Source of the DNA: Streptomyces sp. XY006 | GTDB taxonomy: Bacteria > Actinomycetota > Actinomycetes > Streptomycetales > Streptomycetaceae | Direction of reading: 5' to 3' | DNA: 38,257 nt | Assembly (NCBI RefSeq): GCF_002237655.1 | Contig: NZ_NOKT01000048.1 | Location: forward strand, 1 to 38,257 | Part shown: positions 1-8,024 of the stretch, piece after piece | Layout of the letters: the number at the start of each line of letters is the position of its first letter | Numbering within the stretch: position 1 is the stretch's first letter | Translations under genes and position numbers: made by a program | Notes under the pieces: model-generated | Database searches by the model: none | What the model was told of the DNA's origin: nothing | Seen by the model: the letters and a program-made list of their open reading frames with translations, nothing else

Positions 1-935
<935 letters not shown>

Positions 936-1115
936 GCAGGTGGGAAGCTCGTCGCCGCAGCCCGAACTCCCCGTGTCCGGACGGGCAGTTGGTGGGGGGG
1001 TGCCACAGCCGACCCAGGATACTGGCGCCGGATGATCATTGTGCTCCACGGCGGAGTCCCGGACGCCACCGCCCCGGATGAGCGAGTCCCGGTACACCGC
1101 GGCCGGCATCACCAC

Positions 1116-1140
1116 GCGGGCCCCGTCGGCCCGGGGCCGC
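1116..1140 (-). terminator. Hairpin terminator after the VOC gene
   Basis: GCGG plus CCCCG (1116-1125, with a bulged G at 1120) pairs with CGGGG plus CCGC (1132-1140) around a 6-nt loop. It starts 18 nt past the stop codon of the minus-strand VOC gene, so it is well placed to end that transcript. No U-tract, as is common in Streptomyces. Confidence 0.5.
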
Positions 1141-1157
1141 GCCGGCGGGGCGGCGTT

Positions 1158-1955
1158 CTACATCTCGGACGGTGTCAGCAGCACGAAGTCCGCGTTCGCC
1201 GGGTCCAGACAGACGGCGAGACGGCCCACGCCCTCCGCGTCCTCGGGGCCCATCTGCACGCTGCCGCCGTTCTCCCGGACCAGGGCCACCGCGGCGTCGC
1301 AGTCGTCGACAGCGAAGACCGGATGCCAGTACGGGCGGCCGTCCGCGAGGGCGAGGGCCTCCTTGCCCACCTCCATCAGGCCGCCGTGCATGCGCTCCTC
1401 GGGGAGCCCCGCCGGGGTGATGAGCGTGTACGTGCCCCCGCCGCCCGGCAGCGGCATGTCGGTGAACTGCCAGCCGAAGAGACCGCCGTAGAACTCCCGC
1501 GCGGCGCCGGCGTCGCTCGTGTACAGCTCCGTCCACGACAGCGAGCCCGGCTGGTCGACCAGTTCCAGGCCCGTGTTCGTCCCCGGCTGCCAGACGGCGA
1601 ACTGGCCGCCCAGCGGGTCGCTGAACTGCGCCATCCTGCCCCACTCGTCGAGGTCCATGGGCGCCACCCGGACCGTGCCGCCCGCCTGTTGCACGGCCTG
1701 GGCGGTCGCGTCCGCGTCGGTGACCTGGTAGTAGAGCATCCAGGCCGAGCGGGCGCCCTCCTCGGTGAGCTTGCCGAGCCCGGCGACGATCTTGCCGTCC
1801 TTCCGGAACATGCCGCCTTCGAAGTCCTCGCTCTCGCCCATGGACTCGTACTCCCACCCGAGCACGGCGCCGTAGAAGGCCGCGGCGGCCCGGACGTCCG
1901 GAGCGCCGAGGTCGAGCCAGCAGGGGGAACCGGGGGCGAACTCCGTGGTGATCAT
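1158..1955 (-). CDS. Two-domain VOC (glyoxalase/bleomycin-resistance fold) protein
   Basis: A 265-residue cytoplasmic protein with two tandem vicinal-oxygen-chelate modules. The first starts SPCWLDLGAPDVRAAAAFYG, the second SWTELYTSDAGAAREFYGGL. Each has the FYG...LGW/LFGW signature of the glyoxalase superfamily. Members include dioxygenases, antibiotic-binding proteins and many uncharacterised 'glyoxalase' proteins; nothing here fixes a substrate. The open frame extends far upstream, but the ATG at 1955 is preferred because the purine-rich GAAAGGGAAG sits just before it and the homology begins there. It follows the SDR at 2093-2959 on the same strand after 137 bases, with a hairpin between, so the two are probably separate units. 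Confidence 0.88.
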   Translation of the reverse strand: MITTEFAPGSPCWLDLGAPDVRAAAAFYGAVLGWEYESMGESEDFEGGMFRKDGKIVAGLGKLTEEGARSAWMLYYQVTDADATAQAVQQAGGTVRVAPMDLDEWGRMAQFSDPLGGQFAVWQPGTNTGLELVDQPGSLSWTELYTSDAGAAREFYGGLFGWQFTDMPLPGGGGTYTLITPAGLPEERMHGGLMEVGKEALALADGRPYWHPVFAVDDCDAAVALVRENGGSVQMGPEDAEGVGRLAVCLDPANADFVLLTPSEM

Positions 1956-2064
1956 GGCGATGCTTCCCTTTCGCAGGTCCTGTGCCCAGCCTGACACCGG
2001 GCACCGGCCCGCGCCCGTCGGCGTGTCCGCCGTCCGTGGAGCCGTGCCGGGCGGGCGGCCGCGT

Positions 2065-2089
2065 GAGCTCCGCCTGGTGGCCGGAGCTT
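2065..2089 (-). terminator. Hairpin 3 nt after the SDR stop
   Basis: GAGCTCCG (2065-2072) pairs with CGGAGCTT (2082-2089) around a 9-nt loop. It lies directly behind the stop codon of the minus-strand SDR gene and probably ends or stabilises its mRNA. Confidence 0.5.
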
Positions 2090-2092
2090 CGC

Positions 2093-2959
2093 CTAGTGGA
2101 CGGACAGGCCACCGTCCACGAAGAGGGACTGTCCGGTGACGTAGGCCGACGCCTGGCTCGCCAGGAACACCGCCGCGCCCGCGAAGTCCTCGGCCAGGCC
2201 GTTGCGCCCGATGAACGTGCGCGCGGCGAGACCGGCCACCGTCTCCGGGTCCGACGACAGCCGCGCGTTGAGCGGGGTCATCACGAAGCCCGGCACGAGG
2301 ACGTTGCAGGTGACACCGCGCGGCGACCACGCTTCGGCCTGGGACCGGGTCAGTGCCTCCAGCCCGCCCTTGGACGCCCCGTAGGCACCGCTCTGGACGA
2401 ACGCCCGGTGCGCCTGCTGTGAGCTGATGTTCAGGATCCGCCCCCACCCGCGCTGCGCCATGCCGGGTCCGAAGCGCTGTCCCAGCAGGAAGGGCGCCTC
2501 CAGGTTGACGGCCATCGTGGTGTCCCAGACGTCCTCGGTGAGCTCGTCCAGGTGCGGACGGAGGTTGACCCCGGCGCAGTTGACGAGGATGTCGGGCTCG
2601 CCGAACGCCTCGACCGCCCGCTCGGCGGCCGTCCGCACGCCCTCGCGGGTGCCCAGGTCGGCGCTGACCCGGGCGGCACGGCAGCCCTGGGCGGTCAGTT
2701 CCTCCACCGTCGTCTTCAAGGCGGCCTCGGTACGGGCCACGACCACGACGCTCGCCCCGGCGCGCGCGAGGGCACCGGCGATGGCCCGGCCGATGCCGGA
2801 ACTGCCACCGGTGACCACCGCGACCCGGCCCTCCAGGGAGAACAACTCGGAGAGATAGTCCTGAGAGGCCCGACCCGTCCGCCGCACGCGGTCCGCCGGG
2901 TCCGCCTGGTTCGTCTGCTCTGCCTGCCGTGCCTGCTCCGCCGCCGGGTTCGTCGTCAT
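2093..2959 (-). CDS. SDR-family oxidoreductase (gluconate 5-dehydrogenase / 3-oxoacyl-ACP reductase-like)
   Basis: A 288-residue NAD(P)-dependent short-chain dehydrogenase. The Rossmann motif TGGSSGIG is followed by NCAG (usual NNAG), ISS and the catalytic YGASK. The C-terminal VTGQSLFVDGG is typical of classical SDRs. The internal features, such as the SSQQAHRAF segment, resemble gluconate 5-dehydrogenases, but substrate cannot be set. About 40 N-terminal residues before the Rossmann fold are rich in Gln, Ala, Arg and Asp and look disordered; the true start could therefore be later. The ATG at 2959 is supported by a TAGGGT box 7 nt upstream and no Shine-Dalgarno, the pattern of a leaderless message. 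It diverges from the hydrolase at 3107. Confidence 0.88.
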   Translation of the reverse strand: MTTNPAAEQARQAEQTNQADPADRVRRTGRASQDYLSELFSLEGRVAVVTGGSSGIGRAIAGALARAGASVVVVARTEAALKTTVEELTAQGCRAARVSADLGTREGVRTAAERAVEAFGEPDILVNCAGVNLRPHLDELTEDVWDTTMAVNLEAPFLLGQRFGPGMAQRGWGRILNISSQQAHRAFVQSGAYGASKGGLEALTRSQAEAWSPRGVTCNVLVPGFVMTPLNARLSSDPETVAGLAARTFIGRNGLAEDFAGAAVFLASQASAYVTGQSLFVDGGLSVH

Positions 2960-3106
2960 GCCGAGCACCCTAACGGCGTTGTCGGCTATCGAAGGCCGGG
3001 GTGAGAACCGTGTGGCTGAGGGCCCGGGATGCTGACCGGGGATGGGGGGTTCGGCCGCTGGTGAACGCCGATCCTCCGCCAGGACCCGCCCGCCTATCCT
3101 CCGGAC

Positions 3107-3814
3107 ATGGTTGATCAACGCTCGGTCGACGTTGGCGGGCTCCGGCTGGCCTATCGGTTCTCGGGTGCGCCGGATGCCCCGCCGCTCGTCCTGTTGCACG
3201 CGCTGGGCGAGGACGCCACCGACTGGGAGGGGGTTGTGCCCGCTCTCGCCCGGAGTCGACGGGCGTATGCCCTCGATCTTCGCGGTCACGGCCGAAGCGA
3301 CTGGCCGGGGGAGTACTCGCTCGAACTCATGCAGGCCGATGTGCTCCGGTGCATGGACGCACTGGGACTTGGCCCAGTGGATCTGATCGGGCACTCCATG
3401 GGCGGGATCGTGGCGTACCTGCTCGCACAGGATCATCCGCAGCGGGTGAGCCGGCTCATCCTGGAGGACGTTCCCCTCCCGCGTGCCCGCGAGCAGACCA
3501 CCCCGACCAGGCCGGACGGCGCCCTGGCCTTCGACTGGGAGATGGTGCTGGCAGTCAGGCGGCAGATCGATGTGCCTGACCCCAGATGGCTGGAGCGACT
3601 CAGCCAGATCACCGCCAAGACCCTCGTCCTTGCAGGCGGCCCGCGCAGCCATGTTCCCCAGGACGGCGTCGCCGAGCTGGCCCGCCGCATCCCCGGCGGG
3701 CGATTGGTCACCATCCCGGTCGGACATCTGATCCACCGCGCAGCACCGGAGGCGTTCACCGAGGCGGTTTCGGCGTTCCTGCAGGAGAACTCCCGTTCTG
3801 CCTGCCATCCATGA
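3107..3814 (+). CDS. Alpha/beta-hydrolase
   Basis: A 235-residue cytoplasmic hydrolase. The nucleophile elbow GHSMGG places Ser97, the oxyanion region is LLHALGEDATDW, and the catalytic His is in PVGHLIHR near the C-terminus. The usual acid after strand 6 is not obvious: where G-x-x-D is expected the protein reads AGGPRSHVPQD, so the acid may be elsewhere or lost. The substrate is unknown. A TATCCT box ends 6 nt before the ATG and no Shine-Dalgarno is seen, suggesting a leaderless mRNA. Third codon positions carry noticeably more A/T (GAT, CTT, TAT, GGT) than neighbouring genes, which could mean later arrival. Confidence 0.86.
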   Translation: MVDQRSVDVGGLRLAYRFSGAPDAPPLVLLHALGEDATDWEGVVPALARSRRAYALDLRGHGRSDWPGEYSLELMQADVLRCMDALGLGPVDLIGHSMGGIVAYLLAQDHPQRVSRLILEDVPLPRAREQTTPTRPDGALAFDWEMVLAVRRQIDVPDPRWLERLSQITAKTLVLAGGPRSHVPQDGVAELARRIPGGRLVTIPVGHLIHRAAPEAFTEAVSAFLQENSRSACHP

Positions 3815-3951
3815 CCACGGTGGCCGTACGTGTGGACGGCCGCACGGCTTGTCGGAGTGTGACCAGGAAGTGGGCCAGTGCGGCCTGGTTGTAAACCGCC
3901 CACCAGCCGAACTCTCGGATCGCCTGCCGCCTCGCTGTCGCGCGCGGCCGG

Positions 3952-3967
3952 TGTGATGTGGTTCACA
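3952..3967 (+). promoter_or_regulatory. Crp-like operator TGTGA-N6-TCACA
   Basis: TGTGATGTGGTTCACA is an exact match to the cAMP-receptor-protein consensus TGTGA-N6-TCACA, and contains the GTG-N6-CAC core used by actinobacterial Crp. It lies about 85 bases before the start of the Met/His-rich membrane protein and about 10 bases before a TTGAGT hexamer (3977-3982), a position suited to activation. No -10 at ideal spacing was found. Confidence 0.55.
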
Positions 3968-4049
3968 TGTGGCCAATTGAGTGTCCGGCCCGGACGATCC
4001 GCGTACTCATGGGTGTTCCCGTGGGGCCGGAATGCGAGGATGAGGCGCC

Positions 4050-4715
4050 ATGACGGCTGGGTGGGGTGTGCGAGCGATGCGGGCCGCGGTGTTCGCGGCC
4101 GTCTGTGTCGTGCTCGCCGCCCTGGGCCACGTCATGATGTCCGGCGATCACGTCCCCGTGCCGGTCCTGCTGGGCGGCTGGGCCGTGACCGGCGCCGCGG
4201 GCTGGTGCCTGGCCGGCCGTGAGCGAGGGCTCGGGGTCGTCGTCGCCGTCGCCGTGGTGGTGCAGACGGCGCTGCACTCGGCCTTCTCACTCGCGCCCGG
4301 GGCGACGGCCCCGGCTCCGACGGCGCACGGCGCGGGTTCCACGGGGTCCATGGACTCCATGCCGACGACCATGCCCATGTCCATGCCGATGCCCCTGCAC
4401 ACGGGCATGGGACACGCGGGGCACATGGGAGACACCTCCGGCGGGGACTCCTCCCTCGGCATGCTCGCCGCGCACCTGCTGGCCGCGCTGCTTTGCGGTC
4501 TGTGGCTGGGCCACGGCGAGCGTGCGGTCTTCCGGCTGCTGCGGGCCCTGGGCAGCCGGCTGGCCGCGCCGCTGCGGCTGCTGTTCGCCCGGCCCGCGCC
4601 ACCGCCCCCGCCCGCGCGCGTACGGCGGCCGTCGTCCGACCCCGCCCCCCGTCTGCTCCTCCTCGTCCATGCGATCACCTCCCGGGGACCGCCCGTGGGG
4701 ACCGCTGCCGCCTGA
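4050..4715 (+). CDS. Membrane protein with Met/His-rich loop, possible copper-handling role
   Basis: A 221-residue protein with about four hydrophobic segments: around residues 10-30, 38-56, 62-82 and a C-terminal one beginning LGMLAAHLLAALLCG. Between segments 3 and 4 lies a loop of roughly 45 residues with many Met and His residues (TMPMSMPMPLHTGMGHAGHM). Met/His runs of this kind bind Cu(I)/Cu(II) in known copper proteins; that link is inferred here. The tail after the last segment is basic and Pro-rich (APPPPPARVRR). The start is supported by the purine-rich GAGGATGAGG upstream. The ECF sigma gene begins 225 bases later on the same strand, so this protein could be its partner, for example as a membrane anti-sigma factor or target. 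I do not recognise a named family. Confidence 0.75.
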   Translation: MTAGWGVRAMRAAVFAAVCVVLAALGHVMMSGDHVPVPVLLGGWAVTGAAGWCLAGRERGLGVVVAVAVVVQTALHSAFSLAPGATAPAPTAHGAGSTGSMDSMPTTMPMSMPMPLHTGMGHAGHMGDTSGGDSSLGMLAAHLLAALLCGLWLGHGERAVFRLLRALGSRLAAPLRLLFARPAPPPPPARVRRPSSDPAPRLLLLVHAITSRGPPVGTAAA

Positions 4716-4940
4716 CGGCAGCCGGTACTCCCGGGGCCGCCCCTGCGTGCCCCGGTCACGGCCGTACTCCGGTACGCCGGTGCCCCGGGCGTCATGCCTG
4801 CCCGGAGCGGGCCCGCCACGCGGGCACGGTCGTGTCCCCACTCAGCTCACCGGACCGCGCCGCCCCGCGCGCACGTCGTCGGCACCCGTGTGCCGCCGTG
4901 CCCGCCCGCCGGCGGTCCGGGACGACCCGAAGGACATCAG

Positions 4941-5564
4941 GTGATCACTCCTGCCCTGCCCCTCGCGCATGAGAGAACGGCCTCGGCCGACGCGTCGATA
5001 ACCGCCTGGGCGCTGGCCGCCCGCGGCGGTGACGCCGCGGCCGTCGAGCGGTTCGTGCGCGCCCTGCACCGCGACGTCATCCGGTACGTCGCCCACCTGT
5101 GCGCGGATCCGCAGGCCGTGGACGACCTGGCGCAGGACACGTTCCTGCGGGCGCTCGGCAGTCTGCACCGGTTCGAGGGCCGCTCCTCGGCCCGCACCTG
5201 GCTGCTGGCCATCGCCCGGCGCGCGGTCGCCGACAGCATCCGGTACACCGCCGTACGACCCCGCACGGCCGACCTGCCGGAATGGGAGCCCGCGGCCGAA
5301 CTCGCCCAGCCGCGGGGGCTGCCCGGCTTCGACGACGGGGTGGCCCTGCAGGAACTGCTGGCCGCGCTGCCCGACGAGCGGCGCGAGGCGTTCGTCCTGA
5401 CGCAGCTGCTCGGGCTTCCGTACGCGGAGGCCGCCGCCCTGTGCGGCTGCCCGGTCGGCACCGTCCGCTCCCGGGTGGCCCGCGCCCGGGCGACGCTCCT
5501 GGCCCAGCTCACCGAGGCGGAGGAGCCGGCCTCGCGCCCGGCGCCCGCACTGGCCGCGGCCTGA
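4941..5564 (+). CDS. ECF-type RNA polymerase sigma factor
   Basis: A 207-residue extracytoplasmic-function sigma factor redirecting RNA polymerase. Region 2 runs from about residue 30 to 95, with DDLAQDTFLRALGSLHRFEG and RTWLLAIARRAVADSIR. Region 4 is near the C-terminus: LLAALPDERREAFVLTQLLG followed by the helix-turn-helix PYAEAAALCGCPVGTVRSRV. GTG at 4941 is chosen because GAAGGA lies 6-11 bases upstream; an in-frame ATG at 4794 would add 49 Pro/Arg-rich residues unlike a sigma factor. No recognisable soluble zinc-binding anti-sigma gene is adjacent, so the upstream Met/His-rich membrane protein is the best local candidate partner. A long hairpin follows the stop. Confidence 0.92.
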   Translation: MITPALPLAHERTASADASITAWALAARGGDAAAVERFVRALHRDVIRYVAHLCADPQAVDDLAQDTFLRALGSLHRFEGRSSARTWLLAIARRAVADSIRYTAVRPRTADLPEWEPAAELAQPRGLPGFDDGVALQELLAALPDERREAFVLTQLLGLPYAEAAALCGCPVGTVRSRVARARATLLAQLTEAEEPASRPAPALAAA

Positions 5565-5576
5565 CGCGCCCCGGCC

Positions 5577-5612
5577 GCCGCTGCCCGCCGGTTCCCTCCG
5601 GCGGGCAGCGGC
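5577..5612 (+). terminator. Strong hairpin terminator after the sigma gene
   Basis: GCCGCTGCCCGCCGG (5577-5591) pairs perfectly with CCGGCGGGCAGCGGC (5598-5612) around the loop TTCCCT, a 15-bp stem 12 bases beyond the sigma stop codon. Confidence 0.85.
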
Positions 5613-5658
5613 TCGCCTCACGGAAGGTCGGCCTGCCGTACCCCACAGTCGGCTGATG

Positions 5659-5695
5659 CTGGACTGTCTATCCAGAGGCTGGACTGATGGTCTAG
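5659..5695 (+). promoter_or_regulatory. Two 17-bp dyads spaced 20 bp: candidate operator of the YheO-type regulator
   Basis: CTGGACTGTCTATCCAG (5659-5675) and CTGGACTGATGGTCTAG (5679-5695) both have inverted arms (CTGGA/TCCAG; CTGGAC/GTCTAG with one mismatch) and start with the same nine bases, CTGGACTG preceded by G. They repeat at exactly 20 bp, about two helical turns, and end 25 bases before the regulator's ATG. An autoregulatory site is the natural inference. Confidence 0.55.
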
Positions 5696-5720
5696 GGTGG
5701 GTGGGGTCGAGAGGAGAGTC

Positions 5721-6401
5721 ATGGCCCACGCACCGGACGCCGAGCGGGACGCGATCCTCGCCGCGCTGACACCCGTGGTGCACGGCGTCGCCGCGACGTT
5801 CGGCCCGGTCTGCGAGGTCGTGCTGCACGACTACCGGAACCCCGAGAAGTCGGTCGTCGCCGTGGCCGGATCGGTGACCGGCCGGTCGGTGGGCGGCGCG
5901 ATGAGCGAGATCGGCATGCGCGTCCTCGCCCACGGCGACGAGGCGGCCGACGAGCTGAACTACGTGACCCGCGCCGGGAACGGGGCGGTCGTGAAGTCCT
6001 CCACGATGGTGCTGCGCGACTCCACGGGAGCCGTCTTCGGCGCCCTCTGCGTCAACGTGGACGTCAGTGCCGTCAGCAGGGTCCACGACCTGCTCGGCGC
6101 GCTCGCCGGAACCGGCGCCGCCCCGGCCGAGCTGCCGGTCACCACCTTCGGCGACGACATCGACTCCGTGGTCGACGCCCTCGTCGACGCCCACCGGACC
6201 CGGCAGCGGGGCAGCTGGCCCGAACTCGACCGCGCGGAGCGTCTGGAGCTGTTCGACGGGCTGGACGCGCGCGGTGTCTTCGCCGTGCGCGGCGCGGTCG
6301 AGCAGGTCGCCGCCCGGCTCGGCATCTCCCGCGCCTCCGCCTACCACTACCTCGCCCGGGCCAGGGCGGCCCGCGACACCTCCCCTGGAGAGCACTCGTG
6401 A
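5721..6401 (+). CDS. YheO/DauR-like transcriptional regulator (PAS-like domain plus HTH)
   Basis: A 226-residue DNA-binding regulator. The N-terminal two-thirds matches the YheO-type PAS domain: ILAALTPVVHGVAATFGPVCEVVLHDYRNPEKSVVAVAGSVTGRSVG and later VVKSSTMVLRDSTGAVFGALCVNVDVS. The C-terminal 60 residues end in a helix-turn-helix, FAVRGAVEQVAARLGISRASAYHYL. Relatives such as DauR control amino-acid catabolism. GAGGAGAG lies just before the ATG at 5721; an in-frame upstream start would run into the operator region. The stop overlaps the dehydratase GTG (GTGA), so the two are translationally coupled and the regulator probably controls that operon in response to its substrate. Confidence 0.9.
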   Translation: MAHAPDAERDAILAALTPVVHGVAATFGPVCEVVLHDYRNPEKSVVAVAGSVTGRSVGGAMSEIGMRVLAHGDEAADELNYVTRAGNGAVVKSSTMVLRDSTGAVFGALCVNVDVSAVSRVHDLLGALAGTGAAPAELPVTTFGDDIDSVVDALVDAHRTRQRGSWPELDRAERLELFDGLDARGVFAVRGAVEQVAARLGISRASAYHYLARARAARDTSPGEHS

Positions 6402-7378
6402 CGACCACCACCCCGCCCGTCACCGCCGACGACGTCCGGGACGCCGCCGCCCGGCTCAAGGGCGTCGCCCACCGCACGCCCGTCCTGCGCTCACGCACCC
6501 TCGACGCGCTCGTCGGCGCCGAGGTCCACCTCAAGTGCGAGAACTTCCAGCGCGTCGGCGCCTTCAAGTTCCGCGGCGCCTACAACGCCGCCTCCCGCCT
6601 CGGCCCCGAGCAGCTGTCCCGGGGCATCGCCGCCTACTCCTCCGGCAACCACGCCCAGGCCGTCGCCCTGGCCGCCCGCGAGCTCGGCACCACGGCCGTG
6701 ATCGTCATGCCCGAGGACGCCCCGCCGTCCAAGCGCGCGGCCACCGCGGGCTACGGCGCCGAGATCGTCCCGTACGACCGCTACACCGGCGACCGCGTCG
6801 CCATCGCCGAGGCCCTGGCCGCCGAGCGGGGCCTCGCCCTCATCCCGCCCTACGAGCACCCGCACGTCATGGCGGGGCAGGGCACGGCCGCTCTCGAACT
6901 CCTCGAAGAAGCGGGGGAGTTGGACGCGCTGCTCACGCCGGTCGGCGGCGGCGGGCTGATGGCCGGCAGCGCCACGATCGCCAAGGACCTGTACCCGGGC
7001 ATCCGGATGATCGGCGTCGAGCCGGAGGCCGGGGACGACACCAAGCGCTCGCTGGAGGCGGGTCGGCGCGTCAGCATCCCCGTGCCGCACACCATCGCCG
7101 ACGGCCAGGCCCTGCACACCCCCGGAGAGCTGACCTTCTCCGTCAACGAGCGGCTCGTCGACGGGATCGCGCTGGTCGGTGAGGACGAGATCCGGGACGC
7201 CATGCGGTTCGCCTTCGAGCGCCTGAAGATCGTCGTCGAGCCCAGCGGTGCCACTCCGCTGGCCGCCCTGCTCACCGGCCGCGCGGGCGCGCTGCCCCGG
7301 CGGATCGGTGTGATCGTCTCCGGCGGGAACGTGGACGCGGAGCGCTTCGCGGCGCTGTGCGGGCCGGGCGCCGCCTGA
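6398..7378 (+). CDS. PLP-dependent threonine/serine dehydratase
   Basis: A 326-residue fold-type II PLP enzyme, expected to convert L-threonine to 2-oxobutanoate or serine to pyruvate plus ammonia. The PLP lysine is Lys57 in GAFKFRGAYNA, the substrate loop is SSGNHAQAVALAA, and the phosphate-binding glycine loop is VGGGGLMAG. The SGGN near the C-terminus fits the family. It lacks an ACT regulatory domain, so it is a catabolic or racemase-like member rather than biosynthetic IlvA. It starts at GTG 6398, overlapping the regulator's stop, and is followed by the cupin gene 61 bases on. Serine racemase-like or beta-hydroxyaspartate dehydratase activity cannot be excluded from sequence. Confidence 0.9.
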   Translation: MTTTTPPVTADDVRDAAARLKGVAHRTPVLRSRTLDALVGAEVHLKCENFQRVGAFKFRGAYNAASRLGPEQLSRGIAAYSSGNHAQAVALAARELGTTAVIVMPEDAPPSKRAATAGYGAEIVPYDRYTGDRVAIAEALAAERGLALIPPYEHPHVMAGQGTAALELLEEAGELDALLTPVGGGGLMAGSATIAKDLYPGIRMIGVEPEAGDDTKRSLEAGRRVSIPVPHTIADGQALHTPGELTFSVNERLVDGIALVGEDEIRDAMRFAFERLKIVVEPSGATPLAALLTGRAGALPRRIGVIVSGGNVDAERFAALCGPGAA

Positions 7379-7439
7379 ATGGCGTCGCTCGTGCGGCGGA
7401 CGGACGATGGAAGCAAACCCCTCAGCGAGGAGGAGCGTC

Positions 7440-7799
7440 ATGCTTGAAGTGAAGACGCTCGACAAGCCGGACGAGCGGCGCGACTACCCCCGAGGCCATC
7501 TCGAAGCCGTCCACATGACCGGACTGGACTTCGCCGTGGCCACGTTCGAACCGGGCTGGCGCTGGTCCGAGTCCGTGGCCCCGATCGCGGGGACCGACAG
7601 CTGCCAGATCCACCACAACGGCTATGTCGTCTCCGGCCGTATGCACATCCGCATGGACGACGGCGCGGAGAGCGAGGTGGGACCCGGGGACGTGTTCGTC
7701 TGCGCGCCCGGACACGACGCCTGGGTCGTCGGCGACGAGCAGTGCGTGGTGTACGACTTCGCGGGCAGCATGGCGAAGGAGTACGCCAAGAAGGACTGA
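7440..7799 (+). CDS. Small cupin-domain protein
   Basis: A 119-residue single-domain cupin barrel. HHNGYVVSGRMHIRMDDGAESEVGPGDVFVCAPGHDAWVVGDEQC contains the two cupin motifs, with His/Glu-type metal ligand positions partly visible. Such proteins include metal-dependent small-molecule enzymes and sensors; function is not determined. The ATG at 7440 is favoured over the upstream in-frame ATG at 7407 because GAGGAGGAG lies at ideal distance. It is the third gene after the YheO-type regulator and dehydratase, and a strong terminator follows, so the three form one unit of about 2.1 kb. Confidence 0.87.
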   Translation: MLEVKTLDKPDERRDYPRGHLEAVHMTGLDFAVATFEPGWRWSESVAPIAGTDSCQIHHNGYVVSGRMHIRMDDGAESEVGPGDVFVCAPGHDAWVVGDEQCVVYDFAGSMAKEYAKKD

Positions 7800-7806
7800 G
7801 GACCCT

Positions 7807-7862
7807 CCCCTTCCGACCGTCCCTTTCCGATCCTCCCTTTCCGACCCTCTCCTTCCGCCAAG
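7807..7862 (+). repeat. Four imperfect 14-bp pyrimidine-rich tandem repeats
   Basis: Units at 7807, 7821, 7835 and 7849 share the core YCCCTTTCCGAYCCT with small changes; the plus strand is almost all pyrimidine. The array fills the gap between the cupin stop and the terminator hairpin. Confidence 0.6.
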
Positions 7863-7890
7863 GCGGCCGTCACACGGTGACGGCCGCCTT
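7860..7890 (+). terminator. Terminator of the regulator-dehydratase-cupin operon
   Basis: AAGGCGGCCGTCAC (7860-7873) and GTGACGGCCGCCTT (7877-7890) form a perfect 14-bp stem with a 3-nt loop, 60 bases after the cupin stop. Confidence 0.88.
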
Positions 7891-7939
7891 CGCGCGTTCC
7901 CGCCTCACGCGCCGGATCACCCCGGCCAGGGACACGCCC

Positions 7940-7997
7940 TTGCCCTCGGAAACCGATCGGTTTACGCTTCCCGGTAACGGAAACCGATCGGTTTCCG
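7940..7997 (+). promoter_or_regulatory. SDR promoter with two AAACCGATCGGTTT operators
   Basis: Two copies of the palindrome AAACCGATCGGTTT lie at 7950-7963 and 7981-7994; the second extends to the perfect 20-bp palindrome CGGAAACCGATCGGTTTCCG (7978-7997). Their centres are 31 bp apart, three helical turns. A TTGCCC (7940-7945) and TACGCT (7963-7968) pair with 17-bp spacing would put operator 1 between -35 and -10 and operator 2 just past the start of transcription. The same palindrome occurs before tetR at 11086. Confidence 0.75.
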
Positions 7998-8024
7998 CGT
8001 TGAGGCATTGTGAGGGAGACTCCC

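Noticed and set aside
1956..2447. N-terminal extension of the VOC protein
   Set aside because: It overlaps the SDR gene on the same strand in another frame and shows no VOC sequence; ATG 1955 has a ribosome site.
2960..3976. Long upstream extension of the SDR at 2093-2959
   Set aside because: It runs antisense through the alpha/beta-hydrolase gene and has shadow-type composition.
4794..4940. Upstream in-frame start adding 49 residues to the sigma factor
   Set aside because: The extra residues are Pro/Arg-rich without sigma homology, and GTG 4941 has a good ribosome site.
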